Source of the DNA: Aotearoamyces nothofagi
Lineage: Eukaryota > Ascomycota > Leotiomycetes > Leotiales > Tympanidaceae
NCBI GenBank assembly: GCA_015345905.1
Contig: JADDTR010000005.1
Coordinates: forward strand, 744,001 to 808,000
Direction: 5' to 3'
Length of the DNA stretch: 64,000 nucleotides
Shown: one piece after another, positions 36,510 through 49,258 of the stretch
Position numbering within the stretch: position 1 is the stretch's first letter
Layout: each line of letters starts with the position of its first letter
Made by a program: the position numbers and the translations under genes
Notes under the pieces: model-generated
What the model was told of the DNA's origin: nothing
Database searches by the model: none
The model's input: only the letters and a program-made list of their open reading frames with translations

Positions 36510-39500
36510 GACGTAACGACGATTTTTGATTGTAGTCTTTCTAGGAGGCCGCATCATGACTCAAACATTCATCCTCGCGATTGTAGAACCACATATACCC
36601 TATATGCTTCTGCTACGATAGCAAACCAACAACAGTCCACGAACGGTGTCTGCGCAAGACTCATTACTTCGAAACGAGACCATACGACACGGAACGTCTG
36701 GACCGCAGGGCTTTAACGCCTTTGCGCTCTAGGCGGCCGAGGAGCTTCAACTTCCTTCCTCATACAGTATGTACGTGCGATTACAGCATCGACAGGGCCG
36801 ATGACGACTTTGGACGGCATCGAGGAGTGGTGGTGGGCCTGGAGCGAAAGAGAGAGATTCATTTTGGGGGCGAGGATGTGGATTGGTGGTTTTCCTTTGT
36901 TTGCCATATGCGCACAGATTGACATTGCGATAGCTGTTGTTTCTTTTGCTTCATGCTGTACATATTCCGCTCTTTCAAGCTTGATTACTCTGGCTGTATC
37001 AAGACGGCAGATGTAGGCTGAATACTGTTACTACAGATACAACAATGGAACACTCATTGCCAATCTGGTAGTCCTGCTTATGCACAAGGCTGTGATCGGT
37101 TCATGCGCCATTATCGCGAGCCACCGCAGTCTGGAACAGCCTCTGAAGGACAGTACCGAAAGCACGTGCTGCATCAGGCTTGTTATACAAGCCTATTAAT
37201 ATTAATATCTCGCAATTTCCAAATATCGATTTTCAGCAGGCTGAGCCTGTTGGCGACATGCTGTTTTCCGCAATCGATTGCTACCTGGTCGACACTGCTT
37301 CCAGACCTGGGATAAGCGGTAATTAATAAGTAAGCAAGAATTATGTAACTTGCATGTCTCAGTGGTAGAGTTTTTCGCTGCTGATCTGCTCAAGGGGGAA
37401 AGGGGGAAAGGCAGACGACGTGCAGAACCAACACGGGACGATAAGGTGTTTAGTCAGGCCCGTCGGGGTATTATTCAGTGAGTAGGATGCTTCCCCTGAA
37501 CTAGCCTGGCCTCGCCTCGCCCTTCTTTCCGGAGAGAGTCAAGCTGTTAGGTTAAATGCGGGTTTACTCTGTAGAGTGTGTACATATGTAGCTGCTATGC
37601 TATTATTACCACTACCACATCACGGACCGCGCGCAATGACGATGTTTCAATTCGTGGTGTTTCGTTATGCGGTGTTTTGACGTATTCTTGTAAGTGTTAG
37701 CTAATGCGATGGTGACGAGGAGGTGCAGGTGTAGGCCTGTGCGCTGTCACTGTGGGGTGTAGGTTTTCTGTGAGAAACATAGTGGAGCGTTTGATATATT
37801 TTCTTTTGTCGCAGCGCTTCGGTTTGGGCTGTTACTTTCTTGAGTACCGATAGTGGCGGAATGTTCTGACGGGTAGGCTTGTTCGACTGATGTCTGTCTA
37901 CAGAGATTATCGCCTTCGGGGATGCGTATAGGAAGCTAGTGTCGATGTGACAAATGACAGGATGCCAGGTATCGAGGGGATTTTATTTTCGCCAGCCAAT
38001 CCAATTGTCAAGATTCTGGGTTGGCAACACATCACGAGTCAATCAACTTTCAGCTCTGAGCGTGAAACGCAATGGTAGCGAGCTTCACCGCTCTGAGGCC
38101 GCCTGTCCCATGTGAAGTGACAGGTTCCACAAGAATCAATACTGGCGAGCTGTGGCGTATACGTTTTGGTGAAACTGACAGTGGTATTTTGGGGTGCATT
38201 GAGAGTCTCCAAGCTGCTTATATGGAACGGAGCGATTCTTGGTCTGTGTAGGGCGATTGGCCGGCCTTTCTACCCGGGAAGTGTTTAACGTTAATGGTTT
38301 GAAAGTCCAATTATCGCCAGCTCTATTTTGTCGGTACCTAACTGGGCCGTTGGCAGCTGCGTTTAGGAGCTGAATACGAGGAAAGACAGAAATGCCATGT
38401 CACAATGTTACCGCCGGGCGAGAGAGGCGATGAAGCGATGTTTGGTCTGTTCCAGGATGTCGCCTCCTGCACCGTGGGCAATCGCATCGCATCTGCATCA
38501 AAATGCCGACTGCCTTCTCAGGAGTTAGCTACAGCAGCTAGGCTCAAGAGATAGGCGCTGAATGCGATGTACAGTACCTTACGTTCAAGCAAAAGGATAA
38601 GGCAGTGCCATTCCGAGATCCTACTCCTCGGATCGGAAGGTAATCTAGTGTAGACAGTAGCTCGAAGCAACCTCCTAGTTGTCGAGGGCCTCCGCGGGCT
38701 AGCAGATTTCCCCAGCTTTTTAACGGCCCCCGAGTGCCGCCAGGTGGAATATGCGGATGCGGACGGAGATATATCCCTACATGCTGCCATTTCTAGAGAG
38801 GCTCGACCAGGGCCATCTACTACTCGATAGGCGTCATGGCAAAAGCGCTCGCCAGCCACAAGAAGGAGGACGACGATCAACAGGGGCAGAGACATGCATA
38901 ATGCCTACTTATTGGCTATTCCGTATCCTCCGTGCTTGCAGCCTTCGTGTCCGGCTCAAACGTAACTCCCAGGGAAGCAATGATTGTGCACATCGATCGA
39001 GAGCCGATCAGATCATGCCCAGGCTATACTGCGTTGGCTATCTATCCGCGCAGATGAAGGGGACGCCGATGCAGCCTGCGGTGTAGACTCCTGTAAACCA
39101 TGAATACCGTAGTTGCCACGAAACCCGAGATTCAGAGAGGCGTAGGCATATCGTTGTCCGGCGGTTCAACACCAGGTACTACCCCCAGCGCAGATATTGG
39201 GGGCGGTATTTCGCAGTGTGATTCAATTTGTACGGGTGGGATCTGAAGAAGATGCCTGAGGGAGGACAGGGCGTCAACGAGAGCGGGAGGAGTAGGAGCG
39301 TGGAAGGTACCTGCACTCCGTCGTACAAGTCGCCAGGAACAAGGACGGTAAACGGCGAAAATCGACCACTCGGAAACAGCCAAGCATCGGGCTCCCGAGC
39401 GCCCGCTGCTACAAAGGGAGGTAGAGCCACGATTCCACGCGCAGGGGCGTATGAGGCGTTTGGAGCGTATGAGACATTCGTGCTGGGGACGTCGAGGCAG

Positions 39501-40653
39501 GCACGAATGATGCGGCCTTGTCCCGGCCTTGTCCTGGCCTCCTTGTCCTGGCCTTCTGCAACTGTTTTCGTCCATCGCAACCCATGGGATCTGGTACAGT
39601 ATTGCTGGCTTCCATTAATGCCGGCCAGGGAAATGGCGAGCTCAGGCCGTTGCAGAGGGATCTGTGGGCTCCGGCGGGGCCTTGCCAGATCCAGCACTGT
39701 CGTTGACACTGATGGCACCTTACGGCCTGCCTACCCACGGCACATGGCACCGCGGAGCCTGAGGTAGCTTGCCTTGACTTGGGTGGGAGGAAGCTTAACA
39801 GTCGTGGTGGAACGAACGTGCATGGAATCTACCTCCACCACATCGCATCTCACCACTGTTCCTTCTCTCTTGTCCTTCTCCTCGTCATACTGCCGCCTTG
39901 CTCGAAGAACGCCCTTCCTCTGGTGTAGATTGTCTCTCGTTCGTGGGCCTCCAAAGGAGCATTGCCATGCCGGTTTCCCCTGGGTCAGATTTGTGACGTT
40001 TGGGTCCCTCGTTTCCCCCTCCATCTGCATCTATGGGAATCATTCGTTTCTTGCAAACATTCACTGCTGTCGTGGATACCCAGCTTCACATACTTGAACA
40101 CTCAAGGAAGCAAAGAGCTCCATCACTCGTTATACTGGAGCCCGTCTCCACGGTCCCGTCTTGGTTACACATCTTGTCACTATCGAGATCTTCTACATTC
40201 GCTTGAACTTCTCTTTTCAACCGTGGCCAGCTCTGCAGGTTGCAGATGCTTGGGCCCTTACTTCAGCTCCCATATTGTGGTCTATCGGACTGTTCCTTTT
40301 CGTGGGGTAGTACAGTTAATAACGTGGACTGCACACCGGAAAGGTAGTTCCAGCAGCACATTGACCGGAGAATTCTCTACTATTGACTGTGTTGAACCTT
40401 GATTACCAAACCTAGACCTTTGTACGTTCATATCCACCAATCCATGTGTGCGCTGCCTATTATCATATCAGTCCCGCTGACGCTTTTCCTGTAGCCACCC
40501 ACTCCCAAGCATACGGTCTCCGGCTACCTGCATGTATACGATCCAGCAACCCGATACTATTCCATATCGAAAGTTCTATTTTGAACAACACTGAAGAGCT
40601 TCAAGAGTATAAGGTTGAGCGCGAAGACTATACGGGCTTGGCCATCTGTCGAG
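36510..40653. other. 4.1-kb intergenic region
   Basis: The largest gap in the first 47 kb. Overlapping frames on both strands at 39.1-39.8 kb are GC-driven and lack conserved features. CT-rich DNA from about 39,830 suggests a long 5' leader for the chitin synthase gene. A tRNA-like A-box at about 37,357 has no matching 3' half. Confidence 0.45.
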
Positions 40654-43407
40654 ATGCCTCATTATGATCAGTCGCCATGGCCGGTAAAAGATGTAAGTCT
40701 TCCCTAATATAGCGCTCTCGCATCCTCTTAGCAGATATTCATGGAAATTCTATGCCTGACACTGCGTCATTAGATTGTATATACCGGCATCGTTGGCTCC
40801 GTCATGCTGCTTGCCCTCCTAGAATGGTTCCTCTGGCTCGCAGCTTTCATGTACTGTCTTGTAAAGGTCTATCAGAAAGCTGAACACTGGAGCGCCAGAG
40901 TTCTAGCTGTTATCGTCGCAGTGATCTTCACCGCTCTTAGGTATGAAAGCTCTACTGGGAAATCTTCGCTCTCTAATATCATTTTTGCAGACTGATCTTC
41001 CTTCCTATAATGATTGTGACCCTGCCCCTTCCTTCACAAGTCACTCAATATTTTCCTCTTGAGATTGTGACATTTTTACAATGGTTTGGCTTCTGGTCTT
41101 TTGCTGGCCTCTTGACGATCCCCTGGTTATTCTGTGTATATCAGCTTGTGACACATCAACTGGGACGGACAAAGCGAATTAAACAGGTATTGGATGAGCA
41201 CTCTGCCCCAAAGGTCGTTATTGTCATGCCTTGCTACAAAGAAGAGCCGGATATTTTAGTCACGGCCATTGACTCAGTTGTCGACTGCGATTACCCTCCA
41301 TCCTGTATCCATGTCTTCCTTTCATTCGATGGAGACCAGGAGGATGAGTTGTATCTCAAGACCATTGAAAAGCTCGGGGTTCCGCTGTCCCTAGATTCCT
41401 ATCCTAAGAGCATAGATGTCACCTACAGAACTGCACGTATCACAGTCTCTCGGTTTCCGCATGGAGGAAAGAGGCATTGTCAAAAAGCAACATTCAAGCT
41501 CATCGATAAAGTCTACACAGAGTACCTAAAGCGGAACGACAACCTCTTTATTCTGTTCATCGACTCCGATTGTATTCTGGACCGTGTCTGCCTCCAAAAC
41601 TTTGTCTTTGATATGGTAAGCACGCTTCCAATCCAGGCGATGGAAATCTTGACGTTCTTCAATCTTTCTTTTTTCGAGTACTCCCCTGAATACTCTTTGA
41701 CTTACTTCCCTCTGGGAGAGATATAAAGCACCTAACAGTCATTTACTTATTGATTATCTACAGGAATTGAGTCCCGGTAACAAGAGAGATATGTTAGCTA
41801 TGACAGGAGTCATCACGGCAACAACTAAAAAGCACAGTCTAATCACCCTACTCCAGGATATGGAGTACGTCCATGGCCAACTCTTTGAACGAACTGTCGA
41901 ATCTGGCTGTGGTGCCGTAACCTGCCTGCCAGGGGCTTTGACAATGCTACGATTCTCGGCTTTTAGAAAGATGGCTAAGTACTACTTTGCAGATAAGGCC
42001 GAGCAGTGCGAAGACCTATTTGACTACGGCAAATGCCATCTTGGAGAGGATCGATGGCTGACCCACCTTTTCATGATTGGCGCAAAGAAGAGATATCAGA
42101 TCCAAATGTGTACATCGGCATTTTGCAAAACAGAAGCTGTTCAAACGTATGCGTCACTTATCAAGCAACGCCGCAGGTGGTTCCTTGGTTTTATCACGAA
42201 TGAGGTTTGCATGTTGACAGATATAAGAATTTGGAGAAGATACCCAATTCTTGCATTGGTCAGATTCATGCAGAACACGATTCGAACTACAGCGCTACTA
42301 TTTTTTATCCTCCTACTCTCCATCATCACAACCTCGAAACGAGTTGCTGATTTACCAGTTGGATTTATCGCGATTTCCCTTGGTCTCAACTGGGCAATGA
42401 TGGTTTATTTCGGGTTTAAATTGAAGCGATTCAAGATTTGGTTATATCCAATTATGTTTGTTGTCAACCCATTCTTCAACTGGTATTATATGGTATACGG
42501 CATCTTTACTGCAGGCCAACGCACTTGGGGAGGGCCCCGTGCCGATGCAGGTGCTGCTGATGCCAGTACCACCATCCAAGAAGCCATCAGCAAAGCCGAA
42601 GCTACTGGAGACGATCTGAATGTTGTTCCTGAGACATTCAAGGGGGCAGTAGATGTGCAGGATAAGACTATCCACCCGACACCACTTTTGCCCCCGGATA
42701 ACTTGGAAGGTCGTTTTGCAGCTGCTGAGAGGCTTCCAGGTGGATGGTATGAACAGGGAAACGACTCGTTAGTCACTGTCGGAAATTCTGTGCCAACACG
42801 ACCTCATGTACCCCTTCATCCTCGAGCATCTTTCGATAGCTTTGTATCTGCTCAGTCTGGTGGAAACTCTATCTACATACCAAGACGTGTTGAAAGTATC
42901 ATGGGAGATGAAGACAGAATAAAGTACGCTTTGGCGCAGGCCAATCAGCGTGCAGCAGGTGGTGCTTACATGACCGCTCCAAGCGCTTCGTCGCGCCAAA
43001 TCTATGAGCTCACAGAGAATGACTTCCAGAAGAACAATTGGGCAACCTCTGCAGAATCCCTTGGATCCTATCATGACCGGCCATCACATAAGCGAGCCGC
43101 AAGCTATGGCAGTATCAACTCATCCGGAGATGGATCTCCTGAAGCTGTGACAGCACCTTCGACTGAGCTGGCCCAACGGAATGGCAGCTCAAACTTGGCC
43201 ATGCCGCAAGCAGCTTCTGGCGCTCGCAATAACAGAAATACACGAAGTCCACTGGCGCGTATCAGTCTCGTTAGAACACCCGAACATGATGGCACAGATA
43301 TTGAGATGGACCAGAACATGAATAGTGAGCCATCAAGCCGTGAACTTTCACCTACTGCAACACATGCTCCTGGCAGTCCAGAGGGTGGTCATCCTCAGGG
43401 TCGGTGA
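40654..43407 (+). CDS. chsD: Chitin synthase, class VI type without myosin motor
   Basis: Exons 40654-40692, 40774-40940, 40991-41615 and 41764-43407 give 824 residues. It is a processive GT2 enzyme that polymerises UDP-GlcNAc into chitin at the plasma membrane. Three N-terminal membrane segments lie in residues ~15-120. The catalytic core shows VVIVMPCYKEEPD, the metal-binding DSD (LFIDSDCILD), GEDRWLTHLF and the product-binding KQRRRWF, then C-terminal membrane helices ending WGGPRADAG. The remaining ~300 residues are disordered and rich in S, N and P. The start MPHYDQSPWPVKD and core match what I recall of Aspergillus fumigatus ChsD (class VI). The name chsD is used for another class in A. 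nidulans. No myosin head or cytochrome b5 domain is present. Confidence 0.88.
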
Positions 43408-44433
43408 AATCAGAACCGCCAAACGTGGTGATAGTCTATTTGAGGCCATCCAAACTGTCAGACAAGATTTCGGCACGGTGGCAAAGTGACATTTAGTTGG
43501 TGGGGGGAACAGGACGGGATCTTGTCGGAGTCTTGGTCAGCGGAATTGCGTTCTTACATCTCTATTGCCTTAGATTTCTCTAGTCATCTGCATGGTATAA
43601 TATTGCATACATGCTATAGCAACAGCTGCATCGATTAAGAACTTACACAGCTGCGAATGATCCTCATGGTGAGGATCTCAGCCTGAGTCAAGAGACGTCG
43701 AAGAAGGACTCGGGAGGATTGCAGTAATGGGAGCTCTAGATAATTAAAATGTATATCTAATGTCAAAATAATACTCCAGTATTGCGAATTTGTAATGTCT
43801 ATGACAATGTGGCAACGTGGCATGCTTTGAATGGGCCGTCTTTCACCGCAATGGAGATCCAGGAGGCCTTCACGTGACCCAATATGCCCTACTCCGGGCC
43901 CCACTACAAGTATGAAAAACATACGTAGTAGCTTATCGATACCAAGGATCTTAAGTAGGCTTGCTTTTACCCAAGGTAGGTGAGCGCAGCGCCAGATGGC
44001 ACTGCCACGTTTACTTTGTGGAATACGTGGCTGAAATAAATTCTGATGTGTCCAAGGTTACATTGGTAGTGTATCTGAAAATCAGAAGGCCTCATTGGCT
44101 AACGGTGGCTGTGACGATTAAATAAAAGTCGAAGCGCATAGAAAGCAGCCGTCGCTTCAAGAACCCTCCGCTGTTGGACTGGCGCGCTACGTAAACGAGA
44201 GCCGCATCAAAAAAGTTGCGGCAAACCAGCGGGAAGGCAACCGCAACACAAGATCAACAAATCTAACACTGTAACTTTCCAGTTCACAAAACGCGACATC
44301 ACAATACGCTCACTACGTTCCGTCTAATCGTCAGTGAACTCAGTGCCGCCTTTGCGACCTCCTAGACGCTCACCTACCCCTCCAACAAACGAGCCAACAC
44401 GCAAAAAGGACGATAAGTCGATAAGCCGCGAAA
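43408..44433. other. Intergenic region with Hsp110 promoter
   Basis: Contains the chitin synthase 3' flank and the Hsp110 promoter. A TATA-like TTAAATAAAAGT at 44118-44129 lies about 305 bp before the Hsp110 ATG. Confidence 0.5.
44156..44163 (+). promoter_or_regulatory. Possible two-unit heat-shock element
   Basis: TTCAAGAA, that is TTC and GAA two bases apart, lies 27 bp after a TATA-like sequence and 271 bp before the Hsp110 start codon. Heat-shock factor sites need repeated nGAAn units; only two are perfect here, so this is a weak match. The target gene makes such a site plausible. Confidence 0.3.
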
Positions 44434-46813
44434 ATGAGTGTTGTGGGTGTTGATTTTGGTACGCTCAACACGGTTGTCGCCGTTGCGAGAAACCGTGGCG
44501 TTGATGTCGTACGTATCTGGTGCTTCTTTGTTTGTGACGGTATATGCTGACAGTCTGCAGATCACCAACGAGGTTTCTAATCGAGCTACACCGTAAGTCA
44601 TCCCACCCTAACAATATTCACTGCAACGACTGACAAACGATGTATGTAGATCCCTTGTTGGCTTTGGACCAAAGTCCCGTTACCTCGGAGAGCCTGCGAA
44701 AACTCAAGAAATCTCTAACCTCAAGAACACTGTTGGATCGCTGAAGCGATTAGCTGGCCGATCCCTCAGTGATCCAGATGTCCAGATCGAGCAGCTCTAT
44801 GTCTCTGCCCCTCTAGTTGATATCAATGGCCAGGTTGGCGCAGAAGTCACATATTTGGGCAAGAAGGAGAAGTTCACTTCGACCCAGCTTGTGTCAATGT
44901 TTCTGAGCAAGATCAAGACTACTGCTTCTGCCGAACTCAAACTCCCTGTTACAGATTTGGTGATGAGCGTACCTGCTTGGTTCACAGACATTCAACGAAG
45001 AGCTCTTATGGATGCTGCCGAGATCGCCGGACTCAAACTTCTTCGTCTCATGAATGACACCACTGCCGCAGCACTAGGATGGGGAATCACTAAGTTAGAC
45101 CTTCCCACCGCCGAGGAAAAGCCAAAGCGTGTCGCTTTTATCGACATCGGCCACAGCAATTACACAGTTTCTATTGTCGAGTTCCGAAAAGGTGAACTGG
45201 CTGTGAAGGCTACGGCATACGATCGTCACTTCGGTGGCCGTGATTTCGACAGAGCCCTCTTGGAGCACTTCGCTGCAGAATTCAAGGAAAAGTTTAAGAT
45301 CGATATCAAGACGAACCCAAAGGCTTTAGTTCGTGTTGCTACTGCTACTGAGAAGCTGAAGAAGATTCTGTCCGCCAACATGCAGGCCCCACTCAACATC
45401 GAGTCTCTGATGAACGATATTGACGTACGGGGAATGCTGACACGTGATGAGCTCGAGGTTCTTGTTGAGCCATTGCTACAGCGTGTCCACATCCCTCTTG
45501 AGACGGCTCTTGCCGAGGCCAAGTTGAATGTTGAGGATATCGATATCATTGAGCTTGTTGGTGGCTGCACACGTGTCCCAGCTCTCAAGGATCGCATCCA
45601 GAAGTTCTTCGGCAAGCCCCTTTCATTTACCCTCAACCAAGACGAAGCTATTGCCCGAGGATGCGCTTTCAGCTGTGCTATTTTGTCGCCTGTCTTCCGT
45701 GTCCGTGACTTCGCTATTCACGATATTGTCAACTACCCTATTGAGTTCACCTGGGAGAAGTCTCCAGATATTCCTGATGAGGATACTTCGCTTACCGTTT
45801 TCAACAAGGGCAACGTCATGCCATCGACAAAGATTCTTACATTCTACAGAAAGCAGGCATTCGACTTGGAGGCAAAGTATGCTAATCCTGAACTTCTTCC
45901 CGGAAAAGTAAATCCTTGGATCGGAAGATTCTCAGTAAAGGGCGTCAAGGCAGACTCAAAGGACGATTTCATGATTTGCAAGCTTAAGGCTCGCCTTAAC
46001 TTACACGGTATTTTGAATGTAGAGCAGGGTTACTTCGTGGAAGATGTCGAGGTTGAAGAGCCAATTCCAGAGGAGAAGGATGAAAAGAAGGATGCAGATG
46101 TAAGCAGTCATCCTCCTACAACTCCCTCTGATGATCAACCTGCCAAGCGCCGCCGTCTATCAGGTATTTCACTAACACCTAATCAGGCGATGGACACAGA
46201 TGCAGCAAAGGATGAAGAAAAGCCTAAGACACGAAAGGTCAAGAAGCAAGTTCGAAAGGGCGATCTTCCCATCTCTGCTGGCACCGCTTCCCTCGACGCT
46301 GCTTCCAAGGAGGCAGCTGCTGAGAAGGAGAACAGTATGATTATGGAGGACAAGCTTGTAGCCGCTACTGAGGAAAAGAAGAACGAGCTTGAGACCTACA
46401 TCTATGAGATGAGGAACAAGATCGATGACACGTATGCCGAATTCGCCAGCGATAGCGAGAAGGAGAAGCTTAAGGCTAAGCTCGAGACGACCGAGGTAAG
46501 ACCTTATTATTTACCTATTCCATAACATTTACTGACCTTGCCATAGGAATGGCTATACGATGAGGGTGAGGATACCACAAAGGCTGTCTACATTGCCAAG
46601 ATTGATGAGATCCGTGCCGTTGCTGGACCTATCGTTCAACGTTATTTCGATAAAGTTGAGGAGGAGAGAGCTGCTGCACAAGTCAAGCTAGATGCTGAGT
46701 TGGCAGCCAAGCGTGAGGCATCTGAGGCAGCAAAGAAGGATAAGGCTGCATCAGAGGCTAAGGATGAGGAGATGCCAGATGTGGAAGCACCGAAGCCAGA
46801 GGAGGTCGAATAG
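44434..46813 (+). CDS. hsp88: Hsp110-family chaperone (Hsp88/Sse1)
   Basis: Exons 44434-44508, 44561-44592, 44650-46495 and 46547-46813 give 739 residues. Hsp110 proteins are nucleotide-exchange factors for cytosolic Hsp70 and hold unfolded proteins. The ATPase domain starts SVVGVDFGTLNTVVAVARNR, with RATPSLVGFGPKSR, NDTTAAALGWG, VAFIDIGHSNYTVSIVEF and IIELVGGCTRVPALK. It has the Hsp110-type VDFG start and lacks a signal peptide, so it is cytosolic. The beta-sandwich domain is interrupted by an acidic, lysine-rich insert (about residues 500-570) before the helical lid (EDKLVAATEEKKNELETYIY onward). The end is a charged PDVEAPKPEEVE, not the EEVD of Hsp70. The closely spaced small 5' exons are usual for fungal members. 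Confidence 0.96.
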
Positions 46814-47235
46814 ACTAATCACGTGACGGCACATACGATTGATGATGGTGAAAGTGGAGGGTTTAAGCAGATAGGATGAAAGATGAAGAAAGCTTGTTTT
46901 TTCTTGCCGTGTGGCTCAGAAGACTTGCTGGTTCCATTCTGTTAATGTTCATAGATGGTGATCGATCAATGCAACGATAGAAAAATAAATGATTTCAAAT
47001 AACTTTAGCTCACTTGGTGATGTGCTTTGAAGTTGATAAAAGGAGAATCTGGAGGGTTTTTTGCCTCCAGTTAGTAAAAAGGGTTATGTCGGGAATGAAA
47101 TAGTAAGGAGATGATAGAGCTCTCATTTCAGCATTTGGCTATGGTCGTAGCAGTCTCAACACTAGGCAGAAATGGACACACCGTTCTCACAGTTCGGAGG
47201 TCCACTTGTATCTTTGTAAACTGGATATTTTAGGT
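46814..47235. other. Convergent 3' intergenic region
   Basis: 422 bp between the Hsp110 and acetolactate decarboxylase genes, which end toward each other. It is T-rich and has no other feature. Composition and gene content change after this point. Confidence 0.5.
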
Positions 47236-47937
47236 TCAGCCCTCGACCTTGTGTATACCGGCCTTGTCAAGTTCCAGCGTGGCTTCGTTAAACTCGGCGC
47301 TCTGCGGCAGCTCTATCTGCATATTACTGATAACAGCGCCACAGATGGTAGCTTGTTGCGCTTCCAGCTCTAACACATGTCCTCCACAATCGCGGTCGGC
47401 GGAGATGAAATGAATATGCCCGCCAACGACTGCAATGCCTGCCGTAAATAGGGGGGAGCGGAAGCCAAAAATGGTGCCCCTGACGTTCCGATACGAGTTG
47501 ACGGTCTGCCTGCTGCCGAGCTCTGCTAATGGCTGTCCTTGATAGGCCTGTCCCGGGATCGCTCTGACGGTGATGGACTCGAAGAATGCATCGATCCGCA
47601 GCGACAGAAAGAGGTTGTTGGCTCTGGGGAACATTTCCTCGGCGGTGCTGAAGAGGCTGTCTTTGTCTGGGAGCGAGGCGCTGCGGGTCTCACTTGGCTC
47701 GAAAGCCGTGACGACTGCGAAGGGCAGTTTGGCATCTGGGCTGGCGAGAGGAGCGCTGCCATCGATCTTCATGTGGTACGCAACTCCGTCTAGCATCAGC
47801 ATCTCTCCCTCCATGTTCTCGAAGGTGCCGAGACCATAGCCGCCATGTTGCCTTAACCTTTCGAGCTCTACTCCTTCAGACCCCACGCCGTCCATAAGGG
47901 CACTGATTATAGAATACTGATAAAGGTTGTTGGCCAT
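47236..47937 (-). CDS. Alpha-acetolactate decarboxylase
   Basis: An intronless gene of 233 residues from the first ATG (47937). The enzyme converts 2-acetolactate to acetoin and CO2 and is best known from bacterial butanediol fermentation (BudA/AlsD). Conserved blocks: NNLYQYSIISALMDGV, GLGTFENMEGEMLMLDGVAY (with the active-site Glu region), RNVRGTIFGFRSPLFTAGIA and GGHIHFISADRDCGGHVLEL. The three zinc histidines fall at about 174, 176 and 187, the +2/+13 spacing of the family. There is no signal peptide, so it is probably cytosolic. Fungi diverting valine-pathway acetolactate would make acetoin, but no butanediol dehydrogenase lies nearby. Related genes occur in some other fungi; bacterial descent is possible but untested. 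It stands at the start of the repeat-rich region. Confidence 0.9.
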   Translation of the reverse strand: MANNLYQYSIISALMDGVGSEGVELERLRQHGGYGLGTFENMEGEMLMLDGVAYHMKIDGSAPLASPDAKLPFAVVTAFEPSETRSASLPDKDSLFSTAEEMFPRANNLFLSLRIDAFFESITVRAIPGQAYQGQPLAELGSRQTVNSYRNVRGTIFGFRSPLFTAGIAVVGGHIHFISADRDCGGHVLELEAQQATICGAVISNMQIELPQSAEFNEATLELDKAGIHKVEG

Positions 47938-48784
47938 CGTCACTACGGCAATGGGGTTGTGCACGGCTACGGTCCTATAAATGTGTAACTTTCGGGCCTT
48001 TCAGGAAGGTTGCCGGGGAGAATGAACAACGCGGGCTGATTGTTGTAAATAGTTTAGAGTACTTAAAGAACAAGACATAGTAGGCCCTGGCCCGGAAGAA
48101 CTATATCCCGAAGCTATATAGCATCTCGTTTTAAAACTGGCTATAGGTTCATTAAGGACCTGAAAGAAATCCCGGAAATCAAAACCCCAGATAGAGGCTC
48201 TCATTGAAGTTTTCGTAACAGCAACTCAAAAAGCTAATAACTACTATTTCAGATTCTGCCTCACCGCGGGATAAAAGTGCAACGCCCTCCCTGAACTCCT
48301 ATACTCCGCCGAAGAAGCTGGTAGACAGGTAGAAGACAAAGCAGCGTCTGGCTAATCGGCACAGAAGCTGCTGGTATACTATACTACCGTAGGTAAAAGA
48401 AGGGATGCTAGTAGTCGAGGTAAGTAGCTACCTTGTTGGGTGCTTGGCCTTAGGCCCTAAGGCACCACCCCACGTATGTTAGCGGCGTCAGGCTTAACGA
48501 GCATCAGCTTCAACTCTCACGCCTCAGCTCTTTTCCTACCCAGACGTTAAACATCATTGTTGAAATCCGAGGGCCAGTACCAGTCATTCAGCCAATGCCT
48601 TGGGCAGCAGTAGTAGCGGGAGCCACCTTAAGTGGTATTTCTACCAGCCTGTAAACTTAAGCAAGCAACCACGCAATCAAGCACTTCTACAAACACCGCA
48701 GCCCACTACTTAGTGCATAATTGCAACAACTATCATTCGCAAAGAGTGTAACAAGGAAAACGAGCAACTTAAAAAAGAACCTAA
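47938..48784. other. Intergenic, no gene seen
   Basis: Upstream flank of the decarboxylase gene and DNA leading into the NLR fragment. Stop-dense and moderately AT-rich; may be decayed repeat or decayed NLR-gene DNA. Confidence 0.45.
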
Positions 48785-49258
48785 GCAATCCAAGAAGCTT
48801 TGTCTAATGCAGCAACTTACGAGGGTGCATACGGCCTCGTTGAGCCATTTTCAACCATCAATGAGCTGGGAAGCGCTGTACGAGCGCGGACTGAGCTCTC
48901 GGGGAAAAGAGCTCAGGGTATCAGAAGACTCGGCTATAGCCTCCAGCAATTTGCTGTGACATTCTTACAGTATTTACAGGCATTCAAGGGTGTTGTAGAC
49001 ATTGCCGGGTCCGCGGGTCCGGGATACTTGGGTGTAGCGTATGAGACGTTGAATATCTTGTTCACGGCTAGTGTATCCATAAGCACTTACTGTAGTATAG
49101 CCCATCGGAGAATGCTTGACGAGAGTTAGGCGGTGGCGTCTGAATTCACCGACACCCTCGAAGACATCAAGGAGGGAGCATCTCCCGAGCTTGATTGTAT
49201 GCGAACAGATATATCGGGAAACGCAGTGTTGGGAAGGAAGATTGCAAGCGGTGTATAA
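48785..49258 (+). pseudogene. 5' fragment of a fungal STAND/NLR-type gene (N-terminal domain)
   Basis: A frame open from 48785 reads like the N-terminal (DUF7708-like) region found ahead of NACHT-ankyrin proteins in filamentous fungi: YGLVEPFSTINELGSAV, then QFAVTFLQYLQAFKGVVDIA and GPGYLGVAYETLNILFTAS. No in-frame ATG begins it. A 57-bp intron (49073-49129) would continue as AVASEFTDTLEDIKEGASPE. The frame then enters a tandem repeat and stops at 49258. No NACHT or NB-ARC domain and no repeats of the WD40, ANK or TPR kind follow. The piece is therefore a truncated relic, or less likely a small stand-alone domain protein whose first exon I missed. Full-length NLR-type proteins act in non-self recognition. 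Confidence 0.5.

Noticed and set aside
37340-37420. tRNA-like A-box (GTCTCAGTGGTAGAG) near 37357
   Set aside because: Resembles the 5' half of a glycine tRNA, but no anticodon stem, T-loop (GTTCRA) or acceptor pairing follows; only GGGGGAAA repeats do.
38518-38895. Minus-strand 125-codon frame with a hydrophobic start (MSLPLLIVVLLLVAGERF)
   Set aside because: The signal-like start is not followed by conserved or cysteine-patterned sequence; isolated in a long intergenic gap.
39132-39767. Overlapping open frames of 113-179 codons on both strands
   Set aside because: Frames on opposite strands overlap fully, composition explains their openness, and no motif or splice pattern supports any of them.
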